The translations under genes and the position numbers were made by a program. From Clostridia bacterium (GTDB taxonomy: Bacteria > Bacillota > Clostridia > Acetivibrionales > DSM-2933), in contig JAOAEJ010000010.1 of NCBI GenBank assembly GCA_026416815.1, forward strand, positions 1-64,000: a DNA stretch of 64,000 nucleotides, read 5' to 3'. Every line of letters starts with the position of its first letter. The stretch's first letter is position 1. The notes beneath the pieces are model-generated. The model was not told the origin of the DNA. It was given only the letters and a program-made list of their open reading frames with translations, and did not search any database. Below are positions 28,901 to 36,900 of the stretch, one piece after another.

Positions 28901-31101
28901 TTATATTGTATTTTAAGTATAGGTAGCTCTCTGCGATAATATAGGGAAATAAAGTCTCTTACCAGTATATCAAGGGAGGTGCCATCACCTATAATGTGAT
29001 GCATATCGACTATTAGCATATGTTTATTCTCTGCCAGTTTTATAAGCCCTGCTCTTAAGAGAGGTGCCTTGCCTAAGTCGAAAGGCTGGATGAAATTCCC
29101 TAGAACCTCATCCACTTTATTTGGATAGGCATTTCCAGTACCAAATTCTTCATCAAGCTCAATATATCTCATTGAAAACTCTACATGCCTCTCTATTTTC
29201 TGTACAGGGTTACCGTCTATGAACTCAAAAGAAGTCCTGAAAACGTCATGCCTGTTAATTAGGGCTTTAAAAGTTTCTTCAAACCTTTCCCTGTCAAGCT
29301 TTCCATCCACCGTCCACGCCCCGTATATATTATAGTTGCTACGGTTTCCTTCGATTTGGTTTATTACCATCATTCTCTTCTGAGCTGAGGATACACTGTA
29401 ATGCTCACGCTCTTCGATAGCCCTAATTTCTGTGTAGCTACTTTTCCCTGCTTCTTTTATGTAACATGCAAGTTTTTCCACTGTGGAATTGTCGAACATC
29501 TCACCTACCGGCACTTCCACATTGAATTCCTTATGTATCAACGATACTAGTGTTATCCCTATGAGGGAGTTGCCTCCAAGATCGAAAAAGTCGTCTTCTA
29601 CTCCTATTGGCTCTACTCCTAGTACCTCTTCCCAAATTTCTATTAATTTTTTCTCTATCTCATTAGTGGTAAGGCTTTTTTTCCCTATATCCATATAAGG
29701 TCTTAAGAGCATATCTATAGCCACGGTTCCATGTGCAGTAACAGGTATCTTTTCTATTCTTATAGTGTGTTTAGGAATCATATACTCCGGTAAATTCGCC
29801 GATAAATATCTCTTTAGTTCTAGCTCATCCTCGGAAACCACATATGCACAAATATATTTGCACCCCTCGTTATCCTCTTGCAGCAGCACAACAGCTTCTT
29901 TTACACTCTCATACCTGAGTAAGCAGGCTTCTATCTCCCTTAGGTTTAACTGCCGTCCTTCAACAACTACCTGCTGCTCTTCTCGTCCTAAGTATTCCAT
30001 ACTTCCATCAGTAAGCCACCTTGCGAGTACTCCAGTCCTATACAGCTTTTGCCCAGAAATGAAAGGATCATCCCCAATACATTGAGCTATAATACCCCTA
30101 TTTTTGACAAACTCCTCATACTCAGCATCTCCTGATATATGCAATTCACCGGGAATACCTATAGGTTGTAGGAGCCTATCCTTTCCTAGGATATAAAGCT
30201 TCATATCTGTTAAGGGCAATTCATCTCCGTCTTCTTTTTTCCATGTCTGATTTTTCAATATAGCGCCAATATTCATGTTCGACAAGCCAAAGGAGTTGTG
30301 TACCTTGATTTCGCATGTTCTACCCAAAGACAATAGGTCTTTTCTTTGATTTTCCTCCAGGATTTCTATATCGCATAAGTTTATAGTCGGCTGTGTTAAT
30401 ACCGTACTATAGTACCTCATCAAATGCTCTGCTATTAGTCCTATCTTTTCACCTTGGTAAAGCCTTGCATTATACTCTACCTGCAGCTTGATTTCCTCTT
30501 TAGATTTCGTGAAGAAGAAGGTTAAGTCAGATTTGAGGTTTTCAATATACTTCCTGTCATGGATGCTATCCAACAAAACCAAAGTATTTACATTGAGGTT
30601 TCCATCCGCCTCGTACTCGATACCTGAAAGTTCTGCAAGGCTGTTTAGCGGAATATTCTGGTTGAAATTTGCTTCGGTTACAGTCTCCTTTATTTGTTCA
30701 AGCAGTTCCTTAAAGGTTTTGCACCCATCCATCTGAACCCGTAAGGGAAGAATATTGTTTACTAAAGTGGAAATATCCTTGCTTTGTTTGAATATTGGCA
30801 TTGCAACAAGTATATCCCGGTTCCCGGTGTATCTGCTTAACAGGTACTCTATACCGGATAGCAGGACTATAAAAAGCCCATAATCAGACGTATTACTTAT
30901 GGCAATAAGCCTCTCACAAGTTTGCTTATCCAATTCGTATTCAATAGATTTGCTCTTATATCCCTGGTTTCCCTCACGGGGCATGTCCATAGGAAAAGAA
31001 CTTATAGCGGTACTTCCCTCAAGCTTTCGGGTCCAATATATCCTTTCTCTATCGAATTTGCCGCTTGATATTAGTATATTTTGAGAATATCTATCTAACA
31101 T
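19972..31101 (-). CDS. NRPS3: [C half]-[dead A remnant]-PCP-C-A(Tyr)-PCP-E-C-A(Ser)-PCP-BtrH-like release
   Basis: A 3709-residue assembly-line protein. Residues ~15-260 are only the C-terminal lobe of a condensation domain. ~295-470 is the C-terminal part of an A domain lacking A1-A6 and with lost residues (YRTGVL for YRTGDL; HGTV for the A10 NGKV). A carrier follows (Ser512). Module 2: C (HHIIGDG 701-707), A reading DGTITAEVAK (Tyr code), PCP Ser1572, epimerase (HHLVVDG 1752-1758), so D-Tyr. Module 3: C of the post-epimerase type (HHVIMDG 2225-2231), A reading DVWHFSLVDK (Ser, as in EntF), PCP Ser3103. The end (3155-3709) has no thioesterase GxSxG. It has a BtrH_N-like Cys3191/His3302/Asp3318 domain, a helical region (~3350-3510) and a beta-sandwich (~3570-3709). 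AGGGG precedes ATG 31101. It is the last gene of the cluster. Confidence 0.93.
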   Translation of the reverse strand: MLDRYSQNILISSGKFDRERIYWTRKLEGSTAISSFPMDMPREGNQGYKSKSIEYELDKQTCERLIAISNTSDYGLFIVLLSGIEYLLSRYTGNRDILVAMPIFKQSKDISTLVNNILPLRVQMDGCKTFKELLEQIKETVTEANFNQNIPLNSLAELSGIEYEADGNLNVNTLVLLDSIHDRKYIENLKSDLTFFFTKSKEEIKLQVEYNARLYQGEKIGLIAEHLMRYYSTVLTQPTINLCDIEILEENQRKDLLSLGRTCEIKVHNSFGLSNMNIGAILKNQTWKKEDGDELPLTDMKLYILGKDRLLQPIGIPGELHISGDAEYEEFVKNRGIIAQCIGDDPFISGQKLYRTGVLARWLTDGSMEYLGREEQQVVVEGRQLNLREIEACLLRYESVKEAVVLLQEDNEGCKYICAYVVSEDELELKRYLSANLPEYMIPKHTIRIEKIPVTAHGTVAIDMLLRPYMDIGKKSLTTNEIEKKLIEIWEEVLGVEPIGVEDDFFDLGGNSLIGITLVSLIHKEFNVEVPVGEMFDNSTVEKLACYIKEAGKSSYTEIRAIEEREHYSVSSAQKRMMVINQIEGNRSNYNIYGAWTVDGKLDRERFEETFKALINRHDVFRTSFEFIDGNPVQKIERHVEFSMRYIELDEEFGTGNAYPNKVDEVLGNFIQPFDLGKAPLLRAGLIKLAENKHMLIVDMHHIIGDGTSLDILVRDFISLYYRRELPILKIQYKDFSEWQNEFLKSEAVKEQERYWLNRFSGQIPMLAMPTDYPRPSIQSFEGSRIDFEITEELTQKLNGIAQQTGTTMYMILLAAYNILLSKYSGQDDIVVGSPIAGRSHADLKDIIGVFVNTLVMRNRPEAKKTLRAFLEEVKENSLNAYENQDYQFEELVEKLDVRRDLSRNPLFDVMFILQNMEREMVEIEGLKFAPYEIERNVSMFDMTLTGIESGGKVSMALEYCTKLFERSTMERLSQHYVNILEAAVQSLETRLSDLIILSEAEITQIVLNFNNTKAEYPKDKTIAQLFEEQAERTPDNIAVVFEGKQLTYRELNSRANQLARMLKEKGVGAESVVAIMAQRSMEMIVGIIGILKAGGAYVPIDPSYPLDRIQYMLEDSKAHILLTERKLVEKCPMNIEGLESIIDLGDSNLYSGDSTNIDAETTKDNLAYIIYTSGTTGKPKGVMIEHKSICNTIQWRREEYKLDDRDTVLQLFSYSFDGFITSFFTPIVSGSKVVLLGDMESKDPAAIKESIVKHKATHFIMVPALYSALLDCITPEEAQYLRIVTLAGDSINASLVERSKQRNSRLEIVNEYGPTENSVASTVARNVRADKTITIGRPIANTKVYIVDKDLKPVPIGVGGELCVSGCGLARGYLNRPELTNEKFVPNPFINEKLLIDNGELNDYQLIYRTGDLARWLPDGSIEFLGRTDHQVKIRGFRIELGEIEAHLLRYGQIKEAVVLAKENENSKYLCAYIVAEKELTVTQLREHLSKDLPDYMIPSYFVQLDKLPLTPNGKVDRKALLELNASISTEAEYAEPANEIELVLAQVWQEVLRIDKVGTNSTFFELGGDSIKAIQVSSRLHKYGMKVEIRDLMRNPNIRELATMVKVYIEEKVEQGAVEGRVNLTPIQKWFFEKNFTGMHHWNQAVMLYGKNGFDSDVLRRVFQKIVEHHDALRMVYLVDGENVIQYSRGLDGELFTLQTIDLTGESNYEERIVEEADRIQSSIDLNKGPLVKLGLFKTTEGDHLLIAIHHLVVDGVSWRIIFEDLAAGYEQAVNNSEIMFQEKTCSFKDWGLKIQEYAGSSNLLKERKYWKTILSKKHGNIPVDTPVVERYMKDYRNVSTVLTEEETARLTRQANSAYNTEITDILLAALGLAIKEWAGLESVAVNLEGHGREDIAGEADISRTVGWFTSSYPIVLEMQGGREAARAIKCVKESMRKIPNKGIGYGVLKYLAAPEHKEDIGFGAEPEISFNYLGSFGKDIDTGVFGMSRFPTGQSIHPCSEEIYKIDINGIIAGDRLSVNFKYHSDEYRDETILMLADIYKQKLLEIVEHCVSKERTELTPSDYGDTYLELDELENIVSVYGENIQWIYPLAPMQEGMLFHAIADSGSHAYFEQMSFDVKGNLDIGLVQRSIAMLVERYDILRTGIVHKGLERPRQVVLKERHAKVYFEDISAMAEDEMQHYIESFECRDRQLGFDLTHDILLRVSVLKVGKTKHRFIWSFHHVIMDGWCMPIVFGEFFETYAAMYSGNTIDWEEAAPYREYIHWLERQDREAAMSYWSNYLAGYEEKASIPCRTNTLIQGEYRQETDIFLMDEEVTAGLLALAKEYQVTLNTVLNAIWGIMLQRYNNTTDVVFGAVVSGRPAEVAGIEKMVGLFINAIPVRVACGEDIPFAALLKKVHENAIMSEKYSFCSLAEVQALSALKNGLLDHLIIFENYPMGPLQEGNRWETGIEVDSGSVKAFEQTNYDFNITISLDKQLRIQLTYNSLVYDGWFIHNIGLHFKALVERIINNPCIKLSMLDMLPAKEKELLLYDFNDTRADYAKGKIIHQLFEEQVEKTPDNAAAVFGDSQLTYSELNSRANQLARKLRENGVTADSIVALVVKRSLEMMIGIMGILKAGGAYLPIDPDYPEDRMRYMLEDSGTKVILTQGRYTGLFNSDELGINVVNLEAESLYVGEDTNPDPINNSRNLAYVIYTSGSTGKPKGAMIEHYSVINRINWMQKKYPIGQEDVILQKTPFTFDVSVWELLWWSFVGAKVCFLTPGGEKDPAAMVEAIEKNKATTMHFVPSMLNIFLEYLEARKNDIERLPSLRQVFASGEALNLQQVEKFNSMIYAKHGTTLNNLYGPTEATVDVSYFDCSTGETFEIIPIGKPIDNIHLYVIDKYNNLQPIGVAGELCIAGDGLARGYLNRPELTMEKFVPNPFINGQLKENNYQLMYRTGDLARWLPDGNIEYLGRLDHQVKIRGLRIELGEIEAQLLKHESIKEAVVLAKGDGSNKYLCAYIMADSEVGAPELREHLLKELPDYMVPSYFVQLDKMPLTPNGKVDRKSLPEIEGNVNTGVEYAAPANRIEEVLVGIWQEVLGTQKVGVKDRFFDLGGNSLSMQRILINVEKYFNVKVTIKQFFRSPTVAQLGEIISKEIGGIQFTQPGSCEAEEESHPRERFGGIKADESLILIEDLLPIHDDIRNCLEDSIASVAKWWGRDYQPLFAKSWEFNSKGFRPDALIGECIEAYSYEERIECLRKYCGIQVEAHQFESSSLDDVLQILRNQLSQGQPVIVSLDVYWCPWFKTAYQTYHANHYFTVVGIDQKHLYCIDSSPFTDGDILPIETYKKGNTGVYVTFSVVDSENIDWRSMIKSAIDKLEGKDDGVNTFKAMEAFADAAGKGLDLEREVKGFEHNPFDALLFQRIQQVARGRRQFAELLMYISKRYNLGELIPLAERLDVTGLKWESIRGILIKACSIDAHDKLKEKAVAQIREVIGCEEEIARGLRRIAQQDVIKGIEDYEREASEKKGVEIKEITFINLEEYFNNHGFGTCSMDCTAELSSGSGNDGSGGYFIKEGLPQGNIWEVGAMKFNFPHLVDGVKDNVQCKGQTIPLPAGQYSNIMLLGCAEMGNFLEQATIKYTDGKTETIPLEYTDWSLTKALFNETVAWVGNGAARQQGRVNVFPFDVKIYAVIRELEHGGTVESVELPYCPNIHIFALSLGK

Positions 31102-31148
31102 GTCTTTATCACCCCTATATTAAATTACGTTGTTCAATGCTTTATACA

Positions 31149-33905
31149 TCAGAAACTGAAGTCTATATCGCTGCACAATACGTTTTCAAGTTCCGAGAAC
31201 TCCCTCAATAACTCTATATCGCTGATTTTAACACTTCTATTTTCAGCTACTGCATTTAATATTGAATTATAATCGTTCATTATCCTATCTGCAGTGTCTT
31301 TCTCAAACAGCCTTGTGTTGTAGCTTATAACCAATTCTATACTACATTCCCTTTCTAGTGCCTCAAGAGTAATGTCATAGGGCTGTCCGGCTCCTGAATC
31401 ATCCGACTTATTTTCCCCTCTGTTGCTGAAGATGAATGTGGTTTCAAATAAAGACTTCATATCATATTTGTGCTTTGCATTAAGCTTTTCGATGAGGACG
31501 CCAAAGCTGCATTTGTGATGTTCAAAGGCTTTTAAGCCAGCGTCCATTACTTCATCCAACAACTCTGTAAAGGCTTTATTCCCTCCAGGGCGGCTCATTA
31601 TCGGTAAAGTACAGGCGTTGCCTTCCCCTCCCAATACTTCCTTGCCGCTGTATCCTATAACAATAGCTTCCTGCCCTGTAGATTTATACATAAGTACGCT
31701 GTATGCAGCCAACAGGAGTGTGCTTATATCCACTTCAGCCTCGTCCGCTACTTTCTTTAACGATTCGGTCAAGTTCTTGGGTAGTGTGAGACAAATGCGG
31801 TCCGCTTCAAAGCTGCTGTCGATTCTCGGGTAATCAGTGGGTATTTCAAGTTTGGGTATGCCATTCTCAAACACACTCATCCAATATACTCCGTTTTTTT
31901 CAAGCTCTACACTTGTACCTGCTGGAGCATCCAACCAGCACCGATTTCTCTCAAAAGGGTAACCCGGGATGCTTACTCTCTTTGGTTGTTTCCTTTCATA
32001 CAGTTCATCCCAATTTATATCTACCCCTCTTATATACAGCCTACAAAGTTCATGTAGCATCTCTTCGTTTTCCTGCGCCGATAAGACAAACTCCTTTATT
32101 ATCTTTTTCGCTTGATCGTTGTACTCCAGAATATGTGCTTCACGAATCTCTCCATCACGTATTTCTTTTCCCTTACCTGCAGGAATCGATTTATTCTGCC
32201 CGTAGTAAATACTGCTGTCCTTTATGTCTTCAATACCCAAGGAGTTTAATTTTTCAATCTTGTCCTTAAAGTCTTTTCCACTCTTAACAATCATCACTAG
32301 CCTGTGGCTGTAATGCCCCCTGCCCGTGTTAGCAGTAAAGCAAACGGCCCCGAGGTTCAACTTTTGCTGCTTCCTAACGAATCCAGCATATCTTGCTATA
32401 AGCTCCTTTAATACCTCAAGACTCTTTGCAGATAAGGTAAATATGTGAAATCCTTTTTCATCGAGGCTTATTCCATCTTCGATGTTTTGTGCCTCTTCTA
32501 AAACTATGTGACAGTTTGTCCCGCTAAATCCAAAAGAGCTTACCCCGCACCTGCGTGCAACACCTTCAGTTTCCCATTTAACCAGCTTATCATTTATATA
32601 AACCGGCGACTGTTCAAAGTTTATGCTTCTGTTTGGTATGTTAAAATGCAGTGTAGGAGGAATTTCTTTATGTTTTAATGCCAATGCAGCTTTTATGAGA
32701 CTGGATATCCCTGCTGCCCCATCAAGATGCCCTATATTGGTTTTTAACGAGCCAATTGCACAAAACTGCTTTTTATTTGTGAATCTGCGGAAGGCCTTTT
32801 CTATTCCTCTTACTTCAATTGGGTCTCCTAGTTTAGTACCTGTCCCATGAGCCTCTATGTAAGTTATAGTCTCCGGTTCTATTCCCGATTCCTTCCAAGC
32901 ACCTAACAGCACTTCTTCCTGTGCTAAGGCATTAGGTGCCGTAATACCTACAGATGTTCCATCTTGATTTATAAAATTCCCTTTAATTACGGCATAAATA
33001 TCATCGCCATCCTCAATTGCCCTTTTTAATGGCTTCAACATTATAGCCGCTACGCCTTCTCCCCATACAGTTCCGTCAGAATTCTCATCAAATGTACGTG
33101 TAATGCCTTCCGAAGATTCAATACCAATGCTCAAGACACCTTCCGCAGGCGCCAGATTTATTTTTACTCCTCCAACGATAGCTTGATCACACTCGTTGTT
33201 CTTAATACCCTGGCATGCTAAATGAACTGCAACAAGTGAAGAAGAACATGCTGTGTCAACAAGTATACTTGGGCCCTTTAAATCCAATATATATGCGATT
33301 CTGCTTGCCACAATGGAAGAAACATTACCCGGAACAGATATTGAGGCCATAGTGGGACATGTCTGGGAGATGTAATGTCCATACATTGGCCAGCCGGTAT
33401 ATCCCAAATAAACACCTGTCTTGCTTCCCTTTAATTTTTCACCGCCATAGCCTGCATCTTCAACAGCTCCCCAGGCAGTCTCCAAAAAAAGTCTTTGCGC
33501 AGGGTCCATTAGATTTGCTTCATTAGGCGATAAACGGAAAAATTTATTATCAAATTTATCGATATTCTCCAAATACCCGCCTCTGGAGTAATTTATATCT
33601 TTTTCTTTCAAATTGGAGTAATGTAGAACAAAGTTCTTACTGTCCCTATGCCTGGATTCGGGGTAATCACCTACAGAGTTTACCCCATTTCTTATATTTT
33701 CCCAAAACTCATTTTTATCTTCTGCTCCGGGCATTTTTACAGAAATACCGATTATAGCTATATCCTGAATTTGTTTCGTATTCCCAAGCTTTATTATCTT
33801 CTGTAGAACTTCGGCAGCAACGGTTTTGTCAATTTTACCACTGACGGTATTTTGCATTATTGTTTGAACTACATCCTGTATACTTTGTTGAATGTTGTTA
33901 CTCAT
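31149..33905 (-). CDS. PKS3: docking-KS-[C half], trans-AT type
   Basis: A 918-residue polyketide synthase with a single complete ketosynthase (residues ~45-470; active Cys220 in DTACSSS, EAHGTGT, NIGHLDG). There is no acyltransferase and no carrier. The first ~40 residues form a small helical docking segment with SGKIDKTVAAEVL, like that of PKS2. After the KS post-linker (PFERNRCW), residues ~690-905 are the C-terminal lobe of a condensation domain without any HHxxxDG. The malonyl extender for this KS must sit on another protein, most simply the first carrier of NRPS3. The ATG overlaps the PKS2 stop by 4 bp (ATGA), so the two are translationally coupled. Confidence 0.9.
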   Translation of the reverse strand: MSNNIQQSIQDVVQTIMQNTVSGKIDKTVAAEVLQKIIKLGNTKQIQDIAIIGISVKMPGAEDKNEFWENIRNGVNSVGDYPESRHRDSKNFVLHYSNLKEKDINYSRGGYLENIDKFDNKFFRLSPNEANLMDPAQRLFLETAWGAVEDAGYGGEKLKGSKTGVYLGYTGWPMYGHYISQTCPTMASISVPGNVSSIVASRIAYILDLKGPSILVDTACSSSLVAVHLACQGIKNNECDQAIVGGVKINLAPAEGVLSIGIESSEGITRTFDENSDGTVWGEGVAAIMLKPLKRAIEDGDDIYAVIKGNFINQDGTSVGITAPNALAQEEVLLGAWKESGIEPETITYIEAHGTGTKLGDPIEVRGIEKAFRRFTNKKQFCAIGSLKTNIGHLDGAAGISSLIKAALALKHKEIPPTLHFNIPNRSINFEQSPVYINDKLVKWETEGVARRCGVSSFGFSGTNCHIVLEEAQNIEDGISLDEKGFHIFTLSAKSLEVLKELIARYAGFVRKQQKLNLGAVCFTANTGRGHYSHRLVMIVKSGKDFKDKIEKLNSLGIEDIKDSSIYYGQNKSIPAGKGKEIRDGEIREAHILEYNDQAKKIIKEFVLSAQENEEMLHELCRLYIRGVDINWDELYERKQPKRVSIPGYPFERNRCWLDAPAGTSVELEKNGVYWMSVFENGIPKLEIPTDYPRIDSSFEADRICLTLPKNLTESLKKVADEAEVDISTLLLAAYSVLMYKSTGQEAIVIGYSGKEVLGGEGNACTLPIMSRPGGNKAFTELLDEVMDAGLKAFEHHKCSFGVLIEKLNAKHKYDMKSLFETTFIFSNRGENKSDDSGAGQPYDITLEALERECSIELVISYNTRLFEKDTADRIMNDYNSILNAVAENRSVKISDIELLREFSELENVLCSDIDFSF

Positions 33906-36900
33906 TTTTTATCCCCCCAGTCAACTAACATTTTGCTTGCTTTATCAAAAGAGAGGTTTCCACTTTCAAGCTCGCTAAATAAATCAAATATATCTTCTTT
34001 TATAATTTCATCCTTTTTATTCTCTGAATTTTTCTCCGGTTCCAGATCGTAATTTTCAGTTTCAAGCTTTTTCATATATTCTGAAAGCCCCGCAATTGTT
34101 GGATATGCAAACAAATCTGCGACTACCGTTTTTCCCGGATAACACTCCTCAAGTAGGGCATGGGCCTTCATAATGAGAATGGAGTCTCCTCCTATATCAA
34201 AGAAATTATCATTAACATCCAGTTCTTCAAAGCCCAATACTTCCTTCCAAATAGCCGCAATATTCTTCTCATAGTCACTAAAGCTTTGATTTTCTTTTCC
34301 TATCAGCTTAACTTCAGTTGAAAGATTTCCGCCTTTACTCTTTGACGATCTCCGTGAAGTATCCTTAGCCTTCTCTAGTTCCGATCTTAAATCATCCTCT
34401 ATTCTGATACCCAAACTTAATATATCGCTTCCATAGACTGAACCGTCTATATTCGGTTCCGCAATAATGACTCTTTCAACATCCTTATTAATAACCTTTT
34501 CAAATGCGCTTATCGCCTCGTCATTAGAAATAGCTTTGAATATCGAATCTTTGTTAACGCCATGTGCTACAGCTATTCCTGTCTCTTTCCAGCCTGTCCA
34601 ATTCATTGTGAGGGTTCTCTTTCCTTTAGCATTTCTATAACTTGCAAATGAATCCAAGTATGAGTTAGCTGCTGTATAGTCCCCCTGTCCCTGTATGCCT
34701 GTCAGTGAATTTATTGATGAGAATAAGACAAAGAAGTCCATATTATCTGTATTCGTTAACTTATCCAGCAACCATGTTCCTTTAACCTTAGGGCTTAATA
34801 CCTTATTAAATGTATCCTCATCCTTTTTAATAATAAACCCACTACCGGCTACACCTGCACAATGTACAACTCCATTAATCCTGCCGTAGGCATTTCTGAG
34901 GTTGCATATAACCTTTTCCATTCCCTCTTCATCCGCTACGTCAGCAGTGCAAACTTCAATATTTGCCCCCAGCTTTTCTATTTCTTTTAATTGTTTGAGT
35001 TTACTGCATAATTTCTCATCTTCATTAGATTGGATAATTCCATCCCACTCTGCTTTGTCAGGCATTTTTGAACGGCTGACCAATACAATATTAGCTTTAT
35101 TTTTTCTGGCCAGATATTTGCCTATTTCAATACCTATACCACCAGCCCCACCAGTAATTATGTAAACTCCATTATCCTTAATAGATACCTGCCTGTCTGA
35201 AAGCGTTTGGATGTTAGCTTTTCTGAATTCCTCAACATACCTTTTTCCATTACGGTAACAAACCATCGGTGCTTGTTCTTCTGACTTAGCTTCCGAAATT
35301 AAATAATCAATATCAAACACATCGTCTATATCAATTAATCTACACTTCAAATTTGAATATTCCTGTCCTACTACTTTGCCTAAACCAAACAAAGTTGCAT
35401 TCTCCGGTATGATATTCTTTTCAGTTCCGGTAACTTTATTTACAAACCTTGAAATAACATTAATTTTGACAGCATTTTTAATATTGCTTTGCAACATAGC
35501 TTTTACAATATAAAATAGGCTGTTCACACCATATGTCTGGCTGTTTTGAAGCTGCTCAGCATTGCCGACCTCTATATTGTCGGTAATGGATGACAAGTGG
35601 AAAATATATGACAGGCTTTTATCTTTAATTTCTTCAAACAATCGGGTATAATCCTGCTGACACCCACTAATGGTGAAATGAGAAGCAAAACTTCCGGTAT
35701 CGCTCTTACCAATTACAACTTCTATAACTTCACAGCCCTGTTCCTTTAACCGTTTTGAAAGCATTTCACTTATTCCTGTTTTGTCTTTGAAAATCAGTGC
35801 TGTTCCCTTTAATGGATCGTGACTATTTTGTTTTAATTCTTCCTCTACCCATCCGGTATAATAGAACAGGTTATTTTTATTTGCCTTTGTACTTGCTTTT
35901 CTTTCCTTTGGAACCTCCAGCCAGCACCTATTTCGTTCGAACGGGTATGTGGGAATGGGCACTCTTCTCCTATTTTCATCTGCATAGAATTCATCCCAAT
36001 CAACATCTGCGCCCTTAACATATAGCTGACATATTTTATTTAATAGTGAAACATTGTTTTTCCCTGACAATTTAAATTCATTAATAAGTTGACTTACTTC
36101 TTCACTAAGTTTTCTTATTTCATTCTCAGTGATTTCTTGATTTGATTTTCTTTCTTTGTTTCCTGCCAATACCTTGAACTGTCCAAAGAAAGTATCTTCT
36201 GCATTGACTTCTTCAAAATTAACACCTTCGAGTCTGCCCAGTTTTTGTATTAGACATTCCCCATTATTTACAACTACTGCCATCCTACACTCATAATGAC
36301 CTCTTCCTGTATTGGCAGTATAATAGACATCCTTCATATTATGTACTTGATTCCTATTTAAAAACTCTCTGTAGTTGCTTAAAAGTTCCTTAAGTACTTC
36401 AGGACTTTTAGCAGAAATGGTTAAGATATCAAGTCCATCATCTTTAATCTCTACTACTTTATCAGCTTTAGGCGCTTCCTCAAGAACAACATGGCAATTG
36501 GTTCCGCTAAAGCCAAAGGAACTGACGCCACACCTTCTGCCAATTCCATCTGGCTCCCAGTTTGTTAGTTTATCAGCAACAAATACCGGAGAGTGTTCAA
36601 AGTTAATTCCGCGGTTGGGAGTGTTAAAATGCAGTGATGGAGGTATTTCTCCGTTTTTAAGAGCCATTGCAGCTTTTATCAAGCCTGCTAATCCAGCCGC
36701 ATTATCCAGATGCCCAATATTGGTTTTTACTGAACCTATAGCACAAAACTGCCGTTTATTTGTATATCTCCTGAAAGCATTTTGTATTCCTGTTATTTCT
36801 ACTGGGTCACCCAATTTAGTCCCTGTACCGTGAGCTTCTATATAAGTAATTGTCTCAGGGTCAATTTTTGCGTCTTCCCAAGCCTTTACAATTACTTCTT

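Noticed and set aside
20000-31084. Many plus-strand open frames opposite the NRPS/PKS genes
   Set aside because: They are antisense shadows of strongly conserved coding sequence, lack ribosome sites and show no family features.
30480-31101. NRPS3 N-terminus as a working C-A loading module
   Set aside because: The C domain lacks HHxxxDG, and the A domain lacks A1-A6 and its A7/A10 key residues, so it cannot condense or activate an amino acid.
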